From an uncultured Clostridia bacterium (GTDB lineage: Bacteria; Bacillota; Clostridia; TANB77; CAG-508), in NCBI GenBank assembly GCA_946529215.1, contig CAMMZC010000013.1, positions 1-41,057 of the forward strand: DNA of 41,057 nucleotides, given 5' to 3'. Below, piece after piece: positions 16,953 to 23,867 of the stretch (position 1 is the first letter of the stretch; each line of letters starts with the position of its first letter). A program made the translations under genes and the position numbers. Under the pieces are notes generated by a model. It had not been told where the DNA came from. It saw nothing but the letters and a program-made list of their open reading frames with translations, and made no database searches.

Positions 16953-17399
16953 ATGATAGCAATAGGTTGTGATCACGGAGGATATAAATTAAAAGAGGAA
17001 ATAAAAAAATATTTAGAAGAAATAGGATTAGAATATAAAGATTTTGGAACATTTAATCAAGATAGAACAGATTATCCAATATATGCAAAAGAAGTAGCAA
17101 AATCAGTAAGTGATGGAGAAAGTGAAAAAGGAATTTTAATTTGTAGATCAGGACATGGAATGTCTATAGTTGCAAACAAATTTAAAGGAGTTAGAGCAGC
17201 TTCTATAACAAGTGAAGATGATGCAAGATTTGCCAAAGCAGATGATAATATAAATGTTATGACACTAGGAGCAGATTGCTTAGAAACAAATGAAGCAATT
17301 CGTATTATGAGAACTTGGATTGCAACTGAGTTTAAAGGCGGAAGATATCAAGAAAGAATAGATATGATAGAAGAAATAGAAAAAGAAAATATGAAATAA
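16953..17399 (+). CDS. rpiB: ribose-5-phosphate isomerase B (RpiB/LacA/LacB family)
   Basis: Interconverts ribose 5-phosphate and ribulose 5-phosphate in the pentose phosphate pathway. The family start MIAIGCDHGGYKLKEEI and the segment DYPIYAKEVAKSV are clear. The active-site loop reads CRSGHGMSIVANKFKGVRAA: the catalytic Cys (C64) is kept, while the common CGTGIGMS pattern is altered at two positions (Arg and His), so a related sugar phosphate may be the true substrate. The start is ATG 16953. The upstream in-frame TTG (16938) overlaps the GGAG ribosome site. 148 aa. Confidence 0.88.
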   Translation: MIAIGCDHGGYKLKEEIKKYLEEIGLEYKDFGTFNQDRTDYPIYAKEVAKSVSDGESEKGILICRSGHGMSIVANKFKGVRAASITSEDDARFAKADDNINVMTLGADCLETNEAIRIMRTWIATEFKGGRYQERIDMIEEIEKENMK

Positions 17400-17487
17400 T
17401 AATCACTATTTAAAATAGACAGATATAAAATACGTAAAGCTAAATAGTAACAAATAATAAAATGCGAAATATAAAACGGAGGCAAAT

Positions 17488-18738
17488 ATGTGGGGAGATA
17501 TAGCAATATCATTTCTTTTAGCTTTTATTATCTCTTTTATGGCAACTCCTTGGTCTATAAAAATAGCACATAAAATAGGAGCAGTAGATATTCCAAAAGA
17601 TAATAGAAGAATGCATAAAAATGAAATGCCAAAATTAGGTGGAATAGCTGTAATTTCAGGATTCATAATTTCTATAATTTATCTTCTATTTGTTGTAACA
17701 ATAGAAGGAAGTGTAGATATTTTTGGACAAGAACAATATTTCCAAAAACTTATAGGAATTTTAATTGGAATTATAATTATCACAATTACAGGCATTTTAG
17801 ATGATACAAAAAATTTAAAACCATTTCAAAAATTATTGGGACAAATTCTAGCAGCAGCTGTAGTAACAATATTTGGATTGCAAATAGATTCAATAAATAT
17901 TTCTACAATTGCTCAAATAGGATTAAATAGAGAATTTTCAATATTTTTAACTATTATTTGGATAGTTGGAATAACAAATGCAATTAATTTAATGGATGGA
18001 TTAGATGGACTTTCATCAGGAATTTCACTAATTTCATGTATTTCACTTTTAATAATCTTTTCATTAAATAATTCACCAATGATAGCAGTACTTGTTATAT
18101 CATCATTAATTGGAGCTTTAGTTGGATTTTTACCATATAATTTTGCACCTGCAAAAACTTTTATAGGTGATACAGGATCAAATTTTTTAGGCTTTATGTT
18201 AGCAGTAATTTCAATTTTAGGTGTAGCAAAAACTTATACAATAGCAGTAATTGTTTTGCCAATATTAGTTTTAGGACTTCCTATTTTAGATGTTATGTGG
18301 GCTATAATTAGAAGAATAATAAAAGGAAAATCTATAAAAGCTATATTTAAAGCTGATAATGAGCATGTTCACCATAAATTGGTAAAAAGAGGATTTACAC
18401 AAAAACAAGCAGTACTTATTTTATATGGAGCAAGTGCAATACTTGGAATGTTTGCTATTATTTTATTTGATAGTGGGATTTGGAAAGCATTATCATTTTT
18501 ATTAATGGTTGCTGCAGCAGTTGCAGTTGGGTATAAAAATTTTATTATGAAAAAAAATCAAGCAAATTCAGAAACAAAATATGAATGTACAGTTTGTAAA
18601 TATATTTATGATCCAAAATATGGAAATGAAAAGGCTGGAATTCATAAACATACGGCATTTGCTGATTTGCCTAAAGATTGGGTTTGCCCTGTTTGTGGCG
18701 AGAATAAAGATGTTTTTGAAACTTATGAAAATAAATAG
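17488..18738 (+). CDS. polyprenyl-phosphate GlcNAc-1-phosphate transferase fused to rubredoxin
   Basis: The first ~350 residues are a WecA/TagO-type membrane enzyme, which transfers a GlcNAc-1-phosphate-type sugar to undecaprenyl phosphate to begin wall polymer synthesis. About ten membrane helices are seen, with motifs DIPKDNRRMHKNEMPKLGG, GILDDTKNLKPFQKL, NAINLMDGLDGLSSG, FIGDTGSNFLG and the histidine motif NEHVHHKLVKRGF. Residues 362-416 form a rubredoxin-like domain with two iron-binding pairs, C367-C370 (CTVCKYIYDP) and C400-C403 (CPVCGEN). This join is in one uninterrupted frame with no internal ribosome site. Rubredoxin on this enzyme is unexpected; an electron carrier, a redox sensor or an iron-dependent switch are possible. 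ATG 17488 follows ACGGAGGCA. Confidence 0.9.
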   Translation: MWGDIAISFLLAFIISFMATPWSIKIAHKIGAVDIPKDNRRMHKNEMPKLGGIAVISGFIISIIYLLFVVTIEGSVDIFGQEQYFQKLIGILIGIIIITITGILDDTKNLKPFQKLLGQILAAAVVTIFGLQIDSINISTIAQIGLNREFSIFLTIIWIVGITNAINLMDGLDGLSSGISLISCISLLIIFSLNNSPMIAVLVISSLIGALVGFLPYNFAPAKTFIGDTGSNFLGFMLAVISILGVAKTYTIAVIVLPILVLGLPILDVMWAIIRRIIKGKSIKAIFKADNEHVHHKLVKRGFTQKQAVLILYGASAILGMFAIILFDSGIWKALSFLLMVAAAVAVGYKNFIMKKNQANSETKYECTVCKYIYDPKYGNEKAGIHKHTAFADLPKDWVCPVCGENKDVFETYENK

Positions 18739-18804
18739 AGATATAATATAAAGTATAAAATTTAAAACTTAGGTTAAACTATTTTATAGTACGGCAAGAT
18801 AATT

Positions 18805-18822
18805 TATAAAAAGCTTTTTATA
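18805..18822. repeat. 18-base perfect palindrome upstream of the TauE gene
   Basis: TATAAAAAGCTTTTTATA lies between the WecA-like gene and the first TauE half, just before its AGGAGAA ribosome site. It may be an operator or only an AT-rich chance palindrome. No T run follows. Confidence 0.3.
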
Positions 18823-18840
18823 GTAAAAGTAGGAGAATCT

Positions 18841-19188
18841 ATGTTGAAAAAAATTATAATAGGGTTTACAGCTGGAATAGTATCAGGTTTATTCTCCACT
18901 GGTGGAGGAATGATATTGGTTCCAGCTTTTATTTATTATTTAAAATATAATGAAAAAGAGGCAAGAGCAACCTCAATTATGTGTGTATTAGCAATGGTAA
19001 TTGCTACATGTTTTTTTTATGCAAAAAATAATTATATAAATTTTGCATTGGCTATTGAATGCGTAATTGGAGGAATAATCGGAGGATTTATTGGCTCAAA
19101 ACTTTTAAACAAATTAAATGAAAAATTATTAAAAAATCTGTTTATTATTTTTATTGTATATATTGGAATAAAATTTATTCTAAACTGA
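18841..19188 (+). CDS. TauE/SafE (DUF81) half-size membrane protein
   Basis: 115 aa, equal to one of the two repeats of full-length TauE/SafE anion transporters (sulfite/sulfonate-type exporters). About four hydrophobic helices are present. The repeat hallmark FSTGGGMILVPAF follows the first helix, and GGIIGGFIGSKLLNKLNEK is the typical second half. Such half-size proteins occur in adjacent pairs in many Firmicutes and presumably pair to make the full fold. The partner lies 38 bases downstream. Substrate unknown. Confidence 0.85.
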   Translation: MLKKIIIGFTAGIVSGLFSTGGGMILVPAFIYYLKYNEKEARATSIMCVLAMVIATCFFYAKNNYINFALAIECVIGGIIGGFIGSKLLNKLNEKLLKNLFIIFIVYIGIKFILN

Positions 19189-19226
19189 AATTTAATTGAT
19201 TTGTAAAATTAAAGGGAATGATAGAA

Positions 19227-19632
19227 ATGTTAAATATAATTTATGCTACAATTTCAGGGGTTATAGGTGCTTTAGGAATGCGGAGGAGGAACAATACTTA
19301 TATTTTTACTTACAACATTATCTAAAGTAGATCAGCATTTTGCACAAGGAGCTAATCTGATTTTTTTTATACCCACTTGTATTGTTTCTATTATAATGAA
19401 TTTGAAAAATAAGAATATTAATATAAAATCTTCATTTATTATAATGATTTCAGGTGTTTGTGGAGCAATGATAGGAGCTTTTATATCTACGAATTTAGAA
19501 GTAAATTATTTGAAAAAGTATTTTGGATTTTTTTTACTTTTAATTGCAACAATTGAAATCTTTACTAGTATAAGAAAAAAATTTTTTTCCAAGTATAATA
19601 AAGACAAAAAAACAAATAATAAAAATAGTTAA
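19227..19632 (+). CDS. TauE/SafE partner half, needs a +1 shift at CGG
   Basis: Second half of the paired transporter. ATG 19227 opens MLNIIYATISGVIGALGM, the expected first helix, then meets in-frame CGG (19281). Frame 0 stops 14 codons later. Skipping one C gives GM-GGG-TILIFLL, the TauE hallmark seen in the first half as ST-GGG-MILVP, and continues to 19632 for a total of 134 aa. Family conservation therefore supports glycine at the shift point. The internal ATG at 19396 has no ribosome site and lies after most of the conserved half, so independent translation is unlikely. Helices and the GVCGAMIGAFISTNL end match the family. Confidence 0.78.
19281..19283 (+). other. in-frame CGG at a +1 frame change, site 2
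   Basis: Context GGA ATG CGG AGG AGG A. Read as GGA ATG (C)GGA GGA GGA ACA it yields the three glycines required by the TauE family. It is the best internal test of which frame is real, since the paralogous half 400 bases upstream has the same three glycines without a shift. Confidence 0.8.
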
Positions 19633-19676
19633 AGTAAGAAAAAAATTAAATATATAATAAGAATATGGAGGGAGTA

Positions 19677-19820
19677 ATGATGAAATTTATAAAAGGTGTT
19701 ATTTGGGGAACTGTAATATCTGCGGGGGCATTGATGGTATATAGTGAGATGTCAAAAACAAGTAAAAATAAATTTATGAAACAAGGAAAAAAAATTATGA
19801 AAAATTTTGGAATGATGTAA
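19677..19820 (+). CDS. small single-helix protein, 47 aa
   Basis: Starts MMKFIKGVIWGTVISAGALM and continues with a Lys-rich tail, ending KKIMKNFGMM. The N-terminal 25 residues can span the membrane once, and the Gly-rich helix with basic tail is like the many small YtxH-type proteins of Firmicutes. Ribosome site GGAGGGAG precedes the ATG; a strong terminator overlaps its stop. It is a likely real small gene; function unknown. ATG 19680 is an alternative start. Confidence 0.65.
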   Translation: MMKFIKGVIWGTVISAGALMVYSEMSKTSKNKFMKQGKKIMKNFGMM

Positions 19821-19842
19821 AGACAATTTACATCATTTTTTT
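19811..19842 (+). terminator. intrinsic terminator overlapping the small-gene stop
   Basis: AATGATGTAAA (19811-19821) pairs with TTTACATCATT (19827-19837), an 11-bp stem with a T run. It includes the last codons of the 47-aa gene. Confidence 0.9.
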
Positions 19843-19873
19843 AAAAAATTCGATAAAAAATTTAAAAAAACTA

Positions 19874-19902
19874 TTGAAAATAAAATTAAGATAACATATA
19901 AT
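19874..19902 (+). promoter_or_regulatory. sigma-A promoter
   Basis: TTGAAA (19874-19879), 17-base spacer, TATAAT (19897-19902), 37 bases upstream of the gene at 19939. Confidence 0.8.
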
Positions 19903-19938
19903 TAAGATAGAATTTCAAAAATACATAGGAGGAACATA

Positions 19939-20985
19939 ATGGAAGATTTTGCAATGTACATATTGAATGAAAAAGATTATATACAAAAAATGATAATAGC
20001 ATATTATATGGCAAAAAAAACAGGAATATATTTTGATAAATCAATTGTATTAAAAGCAGAGATAGCAAGACTCTTTATGAATTTTATAGATTTGGGAGTG
20101 GATAAGAATAGAGTTATTACTGCTGTATTGTTATGTAATTGCAAAAGAGTAGACAATTCACAAAAGCTTGGAAAATTGGAAACCTATGCAAAAGATGGAG
20201 CAGAGTATTTGGCGACACTTGGATTTGATAAAGATTTTTGTAATATATGCGAAGGAATTAATAGATATAGCAGAATCAAAAAAAGAAAAAAAGAAAGTGA
20301 TATTATAGAAGTAGTAGATCAGTTTACTGGATTAATTTTAAAAAGAGCAGAAAGAGATGCATTTACACCTGAAGAAGCACTGGTTATTTTAAAAGAAAGA
20401 AATTTAAAAAATGTAGTTAATAGATATTTAAAAGATTTTACAATATTTGTTGAATTTATGGAAAATGTAATGATAAGGGATATTGTCGATGTTCCTGTTT
20501 TGAGAAAATTAGTGTTTTTAGCTGAAAGAGAAAAAGATGCAAAATCTTATATAGCAAAATTAGGAAATAAATATTGCAAAGAAATAGATAGATTAATGAA
20601 AATAGAATTAAAACGTGAGGCAGATAAGTTTCTTTATAGTAATAATGAAGAATCAAAAAATGTTGTTAATTTAGAGGCAACTAAAAAAATACAAACAGCA
20701 AATACTTTAAATAAAATGACAGAAACAGAACAAACATTAAGTAATATAGGTAGAATTAGAAACAATACACCAACAGAAAATAGAATAAATAAAGTTACAA
20801 AAACCGCACCAGTAGAAAACAGTATAAGTAAAGTTACAAAAACAGCGCAAGATACAAAAAATAAAATTCAAATAGTACATAGATATACAAGAAAAATAAT
20901 TAAACATAATCCTAATAGAGCATTATTTAGTAAAGAAGCTGCAGAAAGAATAATGAATCATGACACATCTTACAGATTTGATTAA
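19939..20985 (+). CDS. HD-GYP-like protein with degraded catalytic residues
   Basis: 348-aa soluble protein. Residues ~125-165 (IEVVDQFTGLILKRAERDAFTPEEALVILKERN) match the latter part of HD-GYP phosphodiesterase domains, where VADXFDAMTSXRPYRXAXSPEEA is usual. The upstream HD metal pair is not visible: the expected position reads AVLLCNCKR. It is thus probably catalytically dead, and may bind a nucleotide or another protein. Residues ~255-300 carry a short internal repeat (RINKVTKTAPVEN, then SISKVTKTAQDTK) in a Thr/Asn-rich linker; a basic C-terminus follows. ATG 19939 follows ATAGGAGGAAC. It is a separate transcript between two terminators. Confidence 0.55.
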   Translation: MEDFAMYILNEKDYIQKMIIAYYMAKKTGIYFDKSIVLKAEIARLFMNFIDLGVDKNRVITAVLLCNCKRVDNSQKLGKLETYAKDGAEYLATLGFDKDFCNICEGINRYSRIKKRKKESDIIEVVDQFTGLILKRAERDAFTPEEALVILKERNLKNVVNRYLKDFTIFVEFMENVMIRDIVDVPVLRKLVFLAEREKDAKSYIAKLGNKYCKEIDRLMKIELKREADKFLYSNNEESKNVVNLEATKKIQTANTLNKMTETEQTLSNIGRIRNNTPTENRINKVTKTAPVENSISKVTKTAQDTKNKIQIVHRYTRKIIKHNPNRALFSKEAAERIMNHDTSYRFD

Positions 20986-21067
20986 AAAAATTTTTATAAT
21001 GGATTATTTAGTAAAATAATTATTATTATTTGATAAAAACAACAAAAAGAAGAGTTATTAAGAATAG

Positions 21068-21105
21068 ATCGGTTGAAATAAATAAATTCGTCTCAACCGA
21101 TTTGT
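21068..21105 (+). terminator. terminator-like hairpin before endoQ
   Basis: ATCGGTTGA (21068-21076) and TCAACCGAT (21093-21101) form a 9-bp stem with a 16-base loop and a short T stretch. It may end the HD-GYP-like transcript or act in the endoQ leader. Confidence 0.55.
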
Positions 21106-21131
21106 TATATAAAAGAAAGGCAGGATATAAA

Positions 21132-22322
21132 ATGTACGAAATATTTGCAGATTTACATGTACACATAGGAAGAAGTGAAAATGGAAAGCCTGTAAAAATA
21201 ACAGGAGCAAGGAGTCTTAATTTTGCAAATATTGCAAAAGAATGTGAAGAAAAGAAAGGCATAAATGTAGTTGGAATAATAGATTGTGCGTCACCTTATG
21301 TAATAGAAGATATAGAAAAATTCTTAAAAACAGGAGATGCATATGAACTTAAAGATGGCGGAATTATTTACAAAGACAAAGTTTGCATATTACTTGGAAG
21401 CGAAGTAGAAACCACAGAAAAAGGAAGAAATGGAAAACAAGGAAGTGCGCATAATGTATGCTTTTTTCCGTATTTAAAAGATATAAAAGCATTTTCAAAC
21501 GAGATGAGTAAACATATAAAAAATATTACTTTAAGTACCCAAAGGTCAGATGTTTCAGGATATGAACTAATAGATATAGTAGAAAAATATAATGGAATAT
21601 TAATTCCAGCACATATTTTTACACCACATAAAAGTTATTATGGAAATTGCGTAGATAGATTGCAAAATGTTTTTAAAGAAAAATATGATAAGATTTTTGC
21701 AGTAGAATTAGGACTTAGTTCAGATACATTTTTAGCAGATGAAATTTCAGAACTAGAAAATAAAACATTTGTAACAAATTCAGATGCACATTCTCTTCCT
21801 CGAATAGCAAGAGAATATAACAAAATGCAAGTTGAAGATATAAGCTTTAAAGAAATAGTAAAAGCATTAAAAGGTGAAGACGGAAGAAAAGTTGTTGCAA
21901 ATTATGGACTTGACCCAAAACTTGGAAAATATCATAGAAGTTTTTGCGAGGACTGTAATGACTCAATTGAAATTGACCAAGCAGCAACCACTTGCCCAAG
22001 ATGTGGTGGAAGTAATATAACTTTTGGAGTTTTTGATAGAATAGAACTTATAAAAGACAAAAAAGAAACAAAAAGTCCAGCAAATAGACCACCATACATC
22101 TATCAAGTACCACTAACATTTATTCCAGGTGTTGGAGGAAAAACAATAGACAAGCTATTAGGAAATTTTGAAACAGAAATGAACATATTACATAAAGCAG
22201 GAATTGATGATTTAGAAGCGGTTGTAGGCGAAAAAATCGCAAATAATATTTATAAAGCCTGCCACGGAGAAGCAAAAGTTCACTCTGGTGGTGGCGGAGT
22301 TTATGGAAAGGTGGAATTATAA
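21132..22322 (+). CDS. endonuclease Q-family PHP protein (YqxK-like)
   Basis: EndoQ enzymes nick DNA 5' of deaminated bases such as uracil and hypoxanthine. The PHP metal site is visible (FADLHVHIGRSENGK, later GSEVETTEKG, IPAHIFTPHKSYYG and VTNSDAHSLPRI). Residues ~270-295 form a zinc motif (CEDC ... CPRCGG) and the C-terminus has a helix-hairpin-helix-like stretch (IPGVGGKTIDKLL), both typical of the family. The length is 396 aa. The start is ATG 21132, after AAAGGCAGG; the open frame before it overlaps the hairpin. The stop overlaps the thyA start (TAATG). This coupling with thyA fits a role against uracil in DNA. Confidence 0.85.
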   Translation: MYEIFADLHVHIGRSENGKPVKITGARSLNFANIAKECEEKKGINVVGIIDCASPYVIEDIEKFLKTGDAYELKDGGIIYKDKVCILLGSEVETTEKGRNGKQGSAHNVCFFPYLKDIKAFSNEMSKHIKNITLSTQRSDVSGYELIDIVEKYNGILIPAHIFTPHKSYYGNCVDRLQNVFKEKYDKIFAVELGLSSDTFLADEISELENKTFVTNSDAHSLPRIAREYNKMQVEDISFKEIVKALKGEDGRKVVANYGLDPKLGKYHRSFCEDCNDSIEIDQAATTCPRCGGSNITFGVFDRIELIKDKKETKSPANRPPYIYQVPLTFIPGVGGKTIDKLLGNFETEMNILHKAGIDDLEAVVGEKIANNIYKACHGEAKVHSGGGGVYGKVEL

Positions 22323-23179
22323 TGACAGAAGCAGATAGAAATTTTATAGATACATGTAAAGATATTTTAAAAAATGGATATTCATCAGAAGGAACAAATG
22401 TAAGAACAAGATGGCAAGACGGAGCAGAGGCAAATTACATATCAATTGTAGGTGTAACAAATAAATATGATGTAGGAAAAGAATTTCCTATGATTACATT
22501 ACGCAACAATACAAACACAGTAAAAAGAGCAATTGATGAAATTCTTTGGATTTGGCAAAAAAAGTCAAACAATGTAAATGATCTTAATTCTCATATTTGG
22601 GATCAATGGGCAGGAGAAGACGGAACAATAGGAAAAGCTTATGGCTATCAAATGGCAAAAAAATATGATTTTAAAACAAAACAAGGAATGCAAAATTTAG
22701 ACCAAGTGGATTATGTTTTAAATTTATTAAAAAATGATCCTTCAAGTAGAAGAATAATGACAAATATTTTTAATTTTGAAGATTTGAAAGATATGAACTT
22801 AGAGCCATGTGCTTATGGAACACAGTGGTTGGTTAAAGGTGGAAAATTACATTTAATTTTAAACCAACGTTCACAAGATATGCTTGCAGCAAATGGCTGG
22901 AATACAATGCAATATGCAGCTCTTCTTTGTATGTTCGCACAATGTGCAGGACTTGAAGTCGGAACTTTAACACATAATATTGGGGATTGTCATATTTATG
23001 ATAGACATGTTCCTCTAATTGAAAAACTTATAGAAGCAGAGCCTATGGATGTATCTCCAAAACTTGTAATACATAATGACACAAAGAATTTTTATGACTT
23101 TAAAGTTGAGGATTTTGAGATACAAGGGTATGATTATAATAAGGATATTAATTTAGGCAAAATACCAGTAGCGATTTAA
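22322..23179 (+). CDS. thyA: thymidylate synthase
   Basis: Makes dTMP from dUMP with methylene-tetrahydrofolate. Catalytic Cys lies in EPCAYGTQWLV, the dUMP-binding Arg pair in NDPSSRRIM, and the folate/nucleotide loop in NQRSQDMLAANGWNTMQYAALLCMF (shown in part: RSQDMLAANGWN). The end HIYDRHVPLIEKLIE is standard. At 285 aa it resembles the Bacillus ThyA branch. The start overlaps the endoQ stop by one base. dfrA follows, so dUMP methylation and folate recycling are paired. Confidence 0.95.
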   Translation: MTEADRNFIDTCKDILKNGYSSEGTNVRTRWQDGAEANYISIVGVTNKYDVGKEFPMITLRNNTNTVKRAIDEILWIWQKKSNNVNDLNSHIWDQWAGEDGTIGKAYGYQMAKKYDFKTKQGMQNLDQVDYVLNLLKNDPSSRRIMTNIFNFEDLKDMNLEPCAYGTQWLVKGGKLHLILNQRSQDMLAANGWNTMQYAALLCMFAQCAGLEVGTLTHNIGDCHIYDRHVPLIEKLIEAEPMDVSPKLVIHNDTKNFYDFKVEDFEIQGYDYNKDINLGKIPVAI

Positions 23180-23251
23180 AACATAATTGCCTTTTGACGT
23201 CGTTAAAAGACAAATTCTATTCTGAACATGATATAAGAGAGGAGAAAGCGT

Positions 23252-23740
23252 ATGTTAAGTATAATTGTTGCGATTGCAAAAAACAATGCAATTGGAAAAG
23301 ATAATAAACTTTTATGGCATTTACCAGATGATTTAAAAAGATTTAAAAAATTTACAACAGGTCATAATATAATAATGGGAAGAAAAACTTTTGAATCTTT
23401 AGGAAGAGTTTTGCCAAATAGACATCATATAATTTTGTGTAATGATGCAGAAATGAATATTGATGATGAAAATGTAGAAATTTTAGATGACATCTCAAAG
23501 CTTGATAAATATATAAATTCAGAAGAAGAAAATTTTGTTATAGGTGGTGCAACAATGTATAAACTTCTTATGCCTTATGCAAAAAAAATGTATGTAACAG
23601 AGATTGATAAAGAATTTGATGGAGATGTGTATTTTCCAGAAATTTCTAGTCAAGAGTGGAAGGCAACACAAAGGGAACAAGGACCTGAAGATAATGAAAA
23701 TGATTTTAAATATGAATATGTGACTTATGAGAGAATGTAG
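23252..23740 (+). CDS. dfrA: dihydrofolate reductase
   Basis: Reduces dihydrofolate produced by ThyA back to tetrahydrofolate with NADPH. Motifs: IVAIAKNNAIGKDNKLLWHLPDD with Trp and the acidic Asp, then NIIMGRKTFESLG, and the NADPH site FVIGGATMYKLLMPYA. The C-terminal TEIDKEFDGDVYFPEI is typical. 162 aa. ATG 23252 follows AGAGGAGAAAG. This is a chromosomal housekeeping type. Confidence 0.95.
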   Translation: MLSIIVAIAKNNAIGKDNKLLWHLPDDLKRFKKFTTGHNIIMGRKTFESLGRVLPNRHHIILCNDAEMNIDDENVEILDDISKLDKYINSEEENFVIGGATMYKLLMPYAKKMYVTEIDKEFDGDVYFPEISSQEWKATQREQGPEDNENDFKYEYVTYERM

Positions 23741-23742
23741 AT

Positions 23743-23770
23743 AAAATGCAAGAATATTTCTTGCATTTTT
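23743..23770 (+). terminator. intrinsic terminator after dfrA
   Basis: AAAATGCAAGAA (23743-23754) pairs with TTCTTGCATTTT (23758-23769), with a short loop and T tail. A near-identical core (ATGCAAG/CTTGCAT) ends dnaE. Confidence 0.9.
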
Positions 23771-23815
23771 CTTATGGGTGTAGTAAAATAATTTTATTAA
23801 TTAGGTTTTAGTATG

Positions 23816-23850
23816 AGGTTACTTTTTTTCTCTGTCCCAAAAAGTAACCT
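23816..23850 (+). promoter_or_regulatory. 12-bp leader hairpin in front of dnaE
   Basis: AGGTTACTTTTT (23816-23827) and AAAAAGTAACCT (23839-23850) form a perfect stem with an 11-base loop that ends one base before the dnaE ribosome site (AGAAAGGA). No T run follows, so control of translation or mRNA stability is more likely than termination. Confidence 0.5.
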
Positions 23851-23867
23851 AGAAAGGAAAAATAAAA

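Noticed and set aside
23189..23209. A small hairpin between thyA and dfrA
   Set aside because: The stem CTTTTGA/GTTAAAAG has a tiny loop, depends on a G-T pair and has no T run, so I do not call it a terminator.
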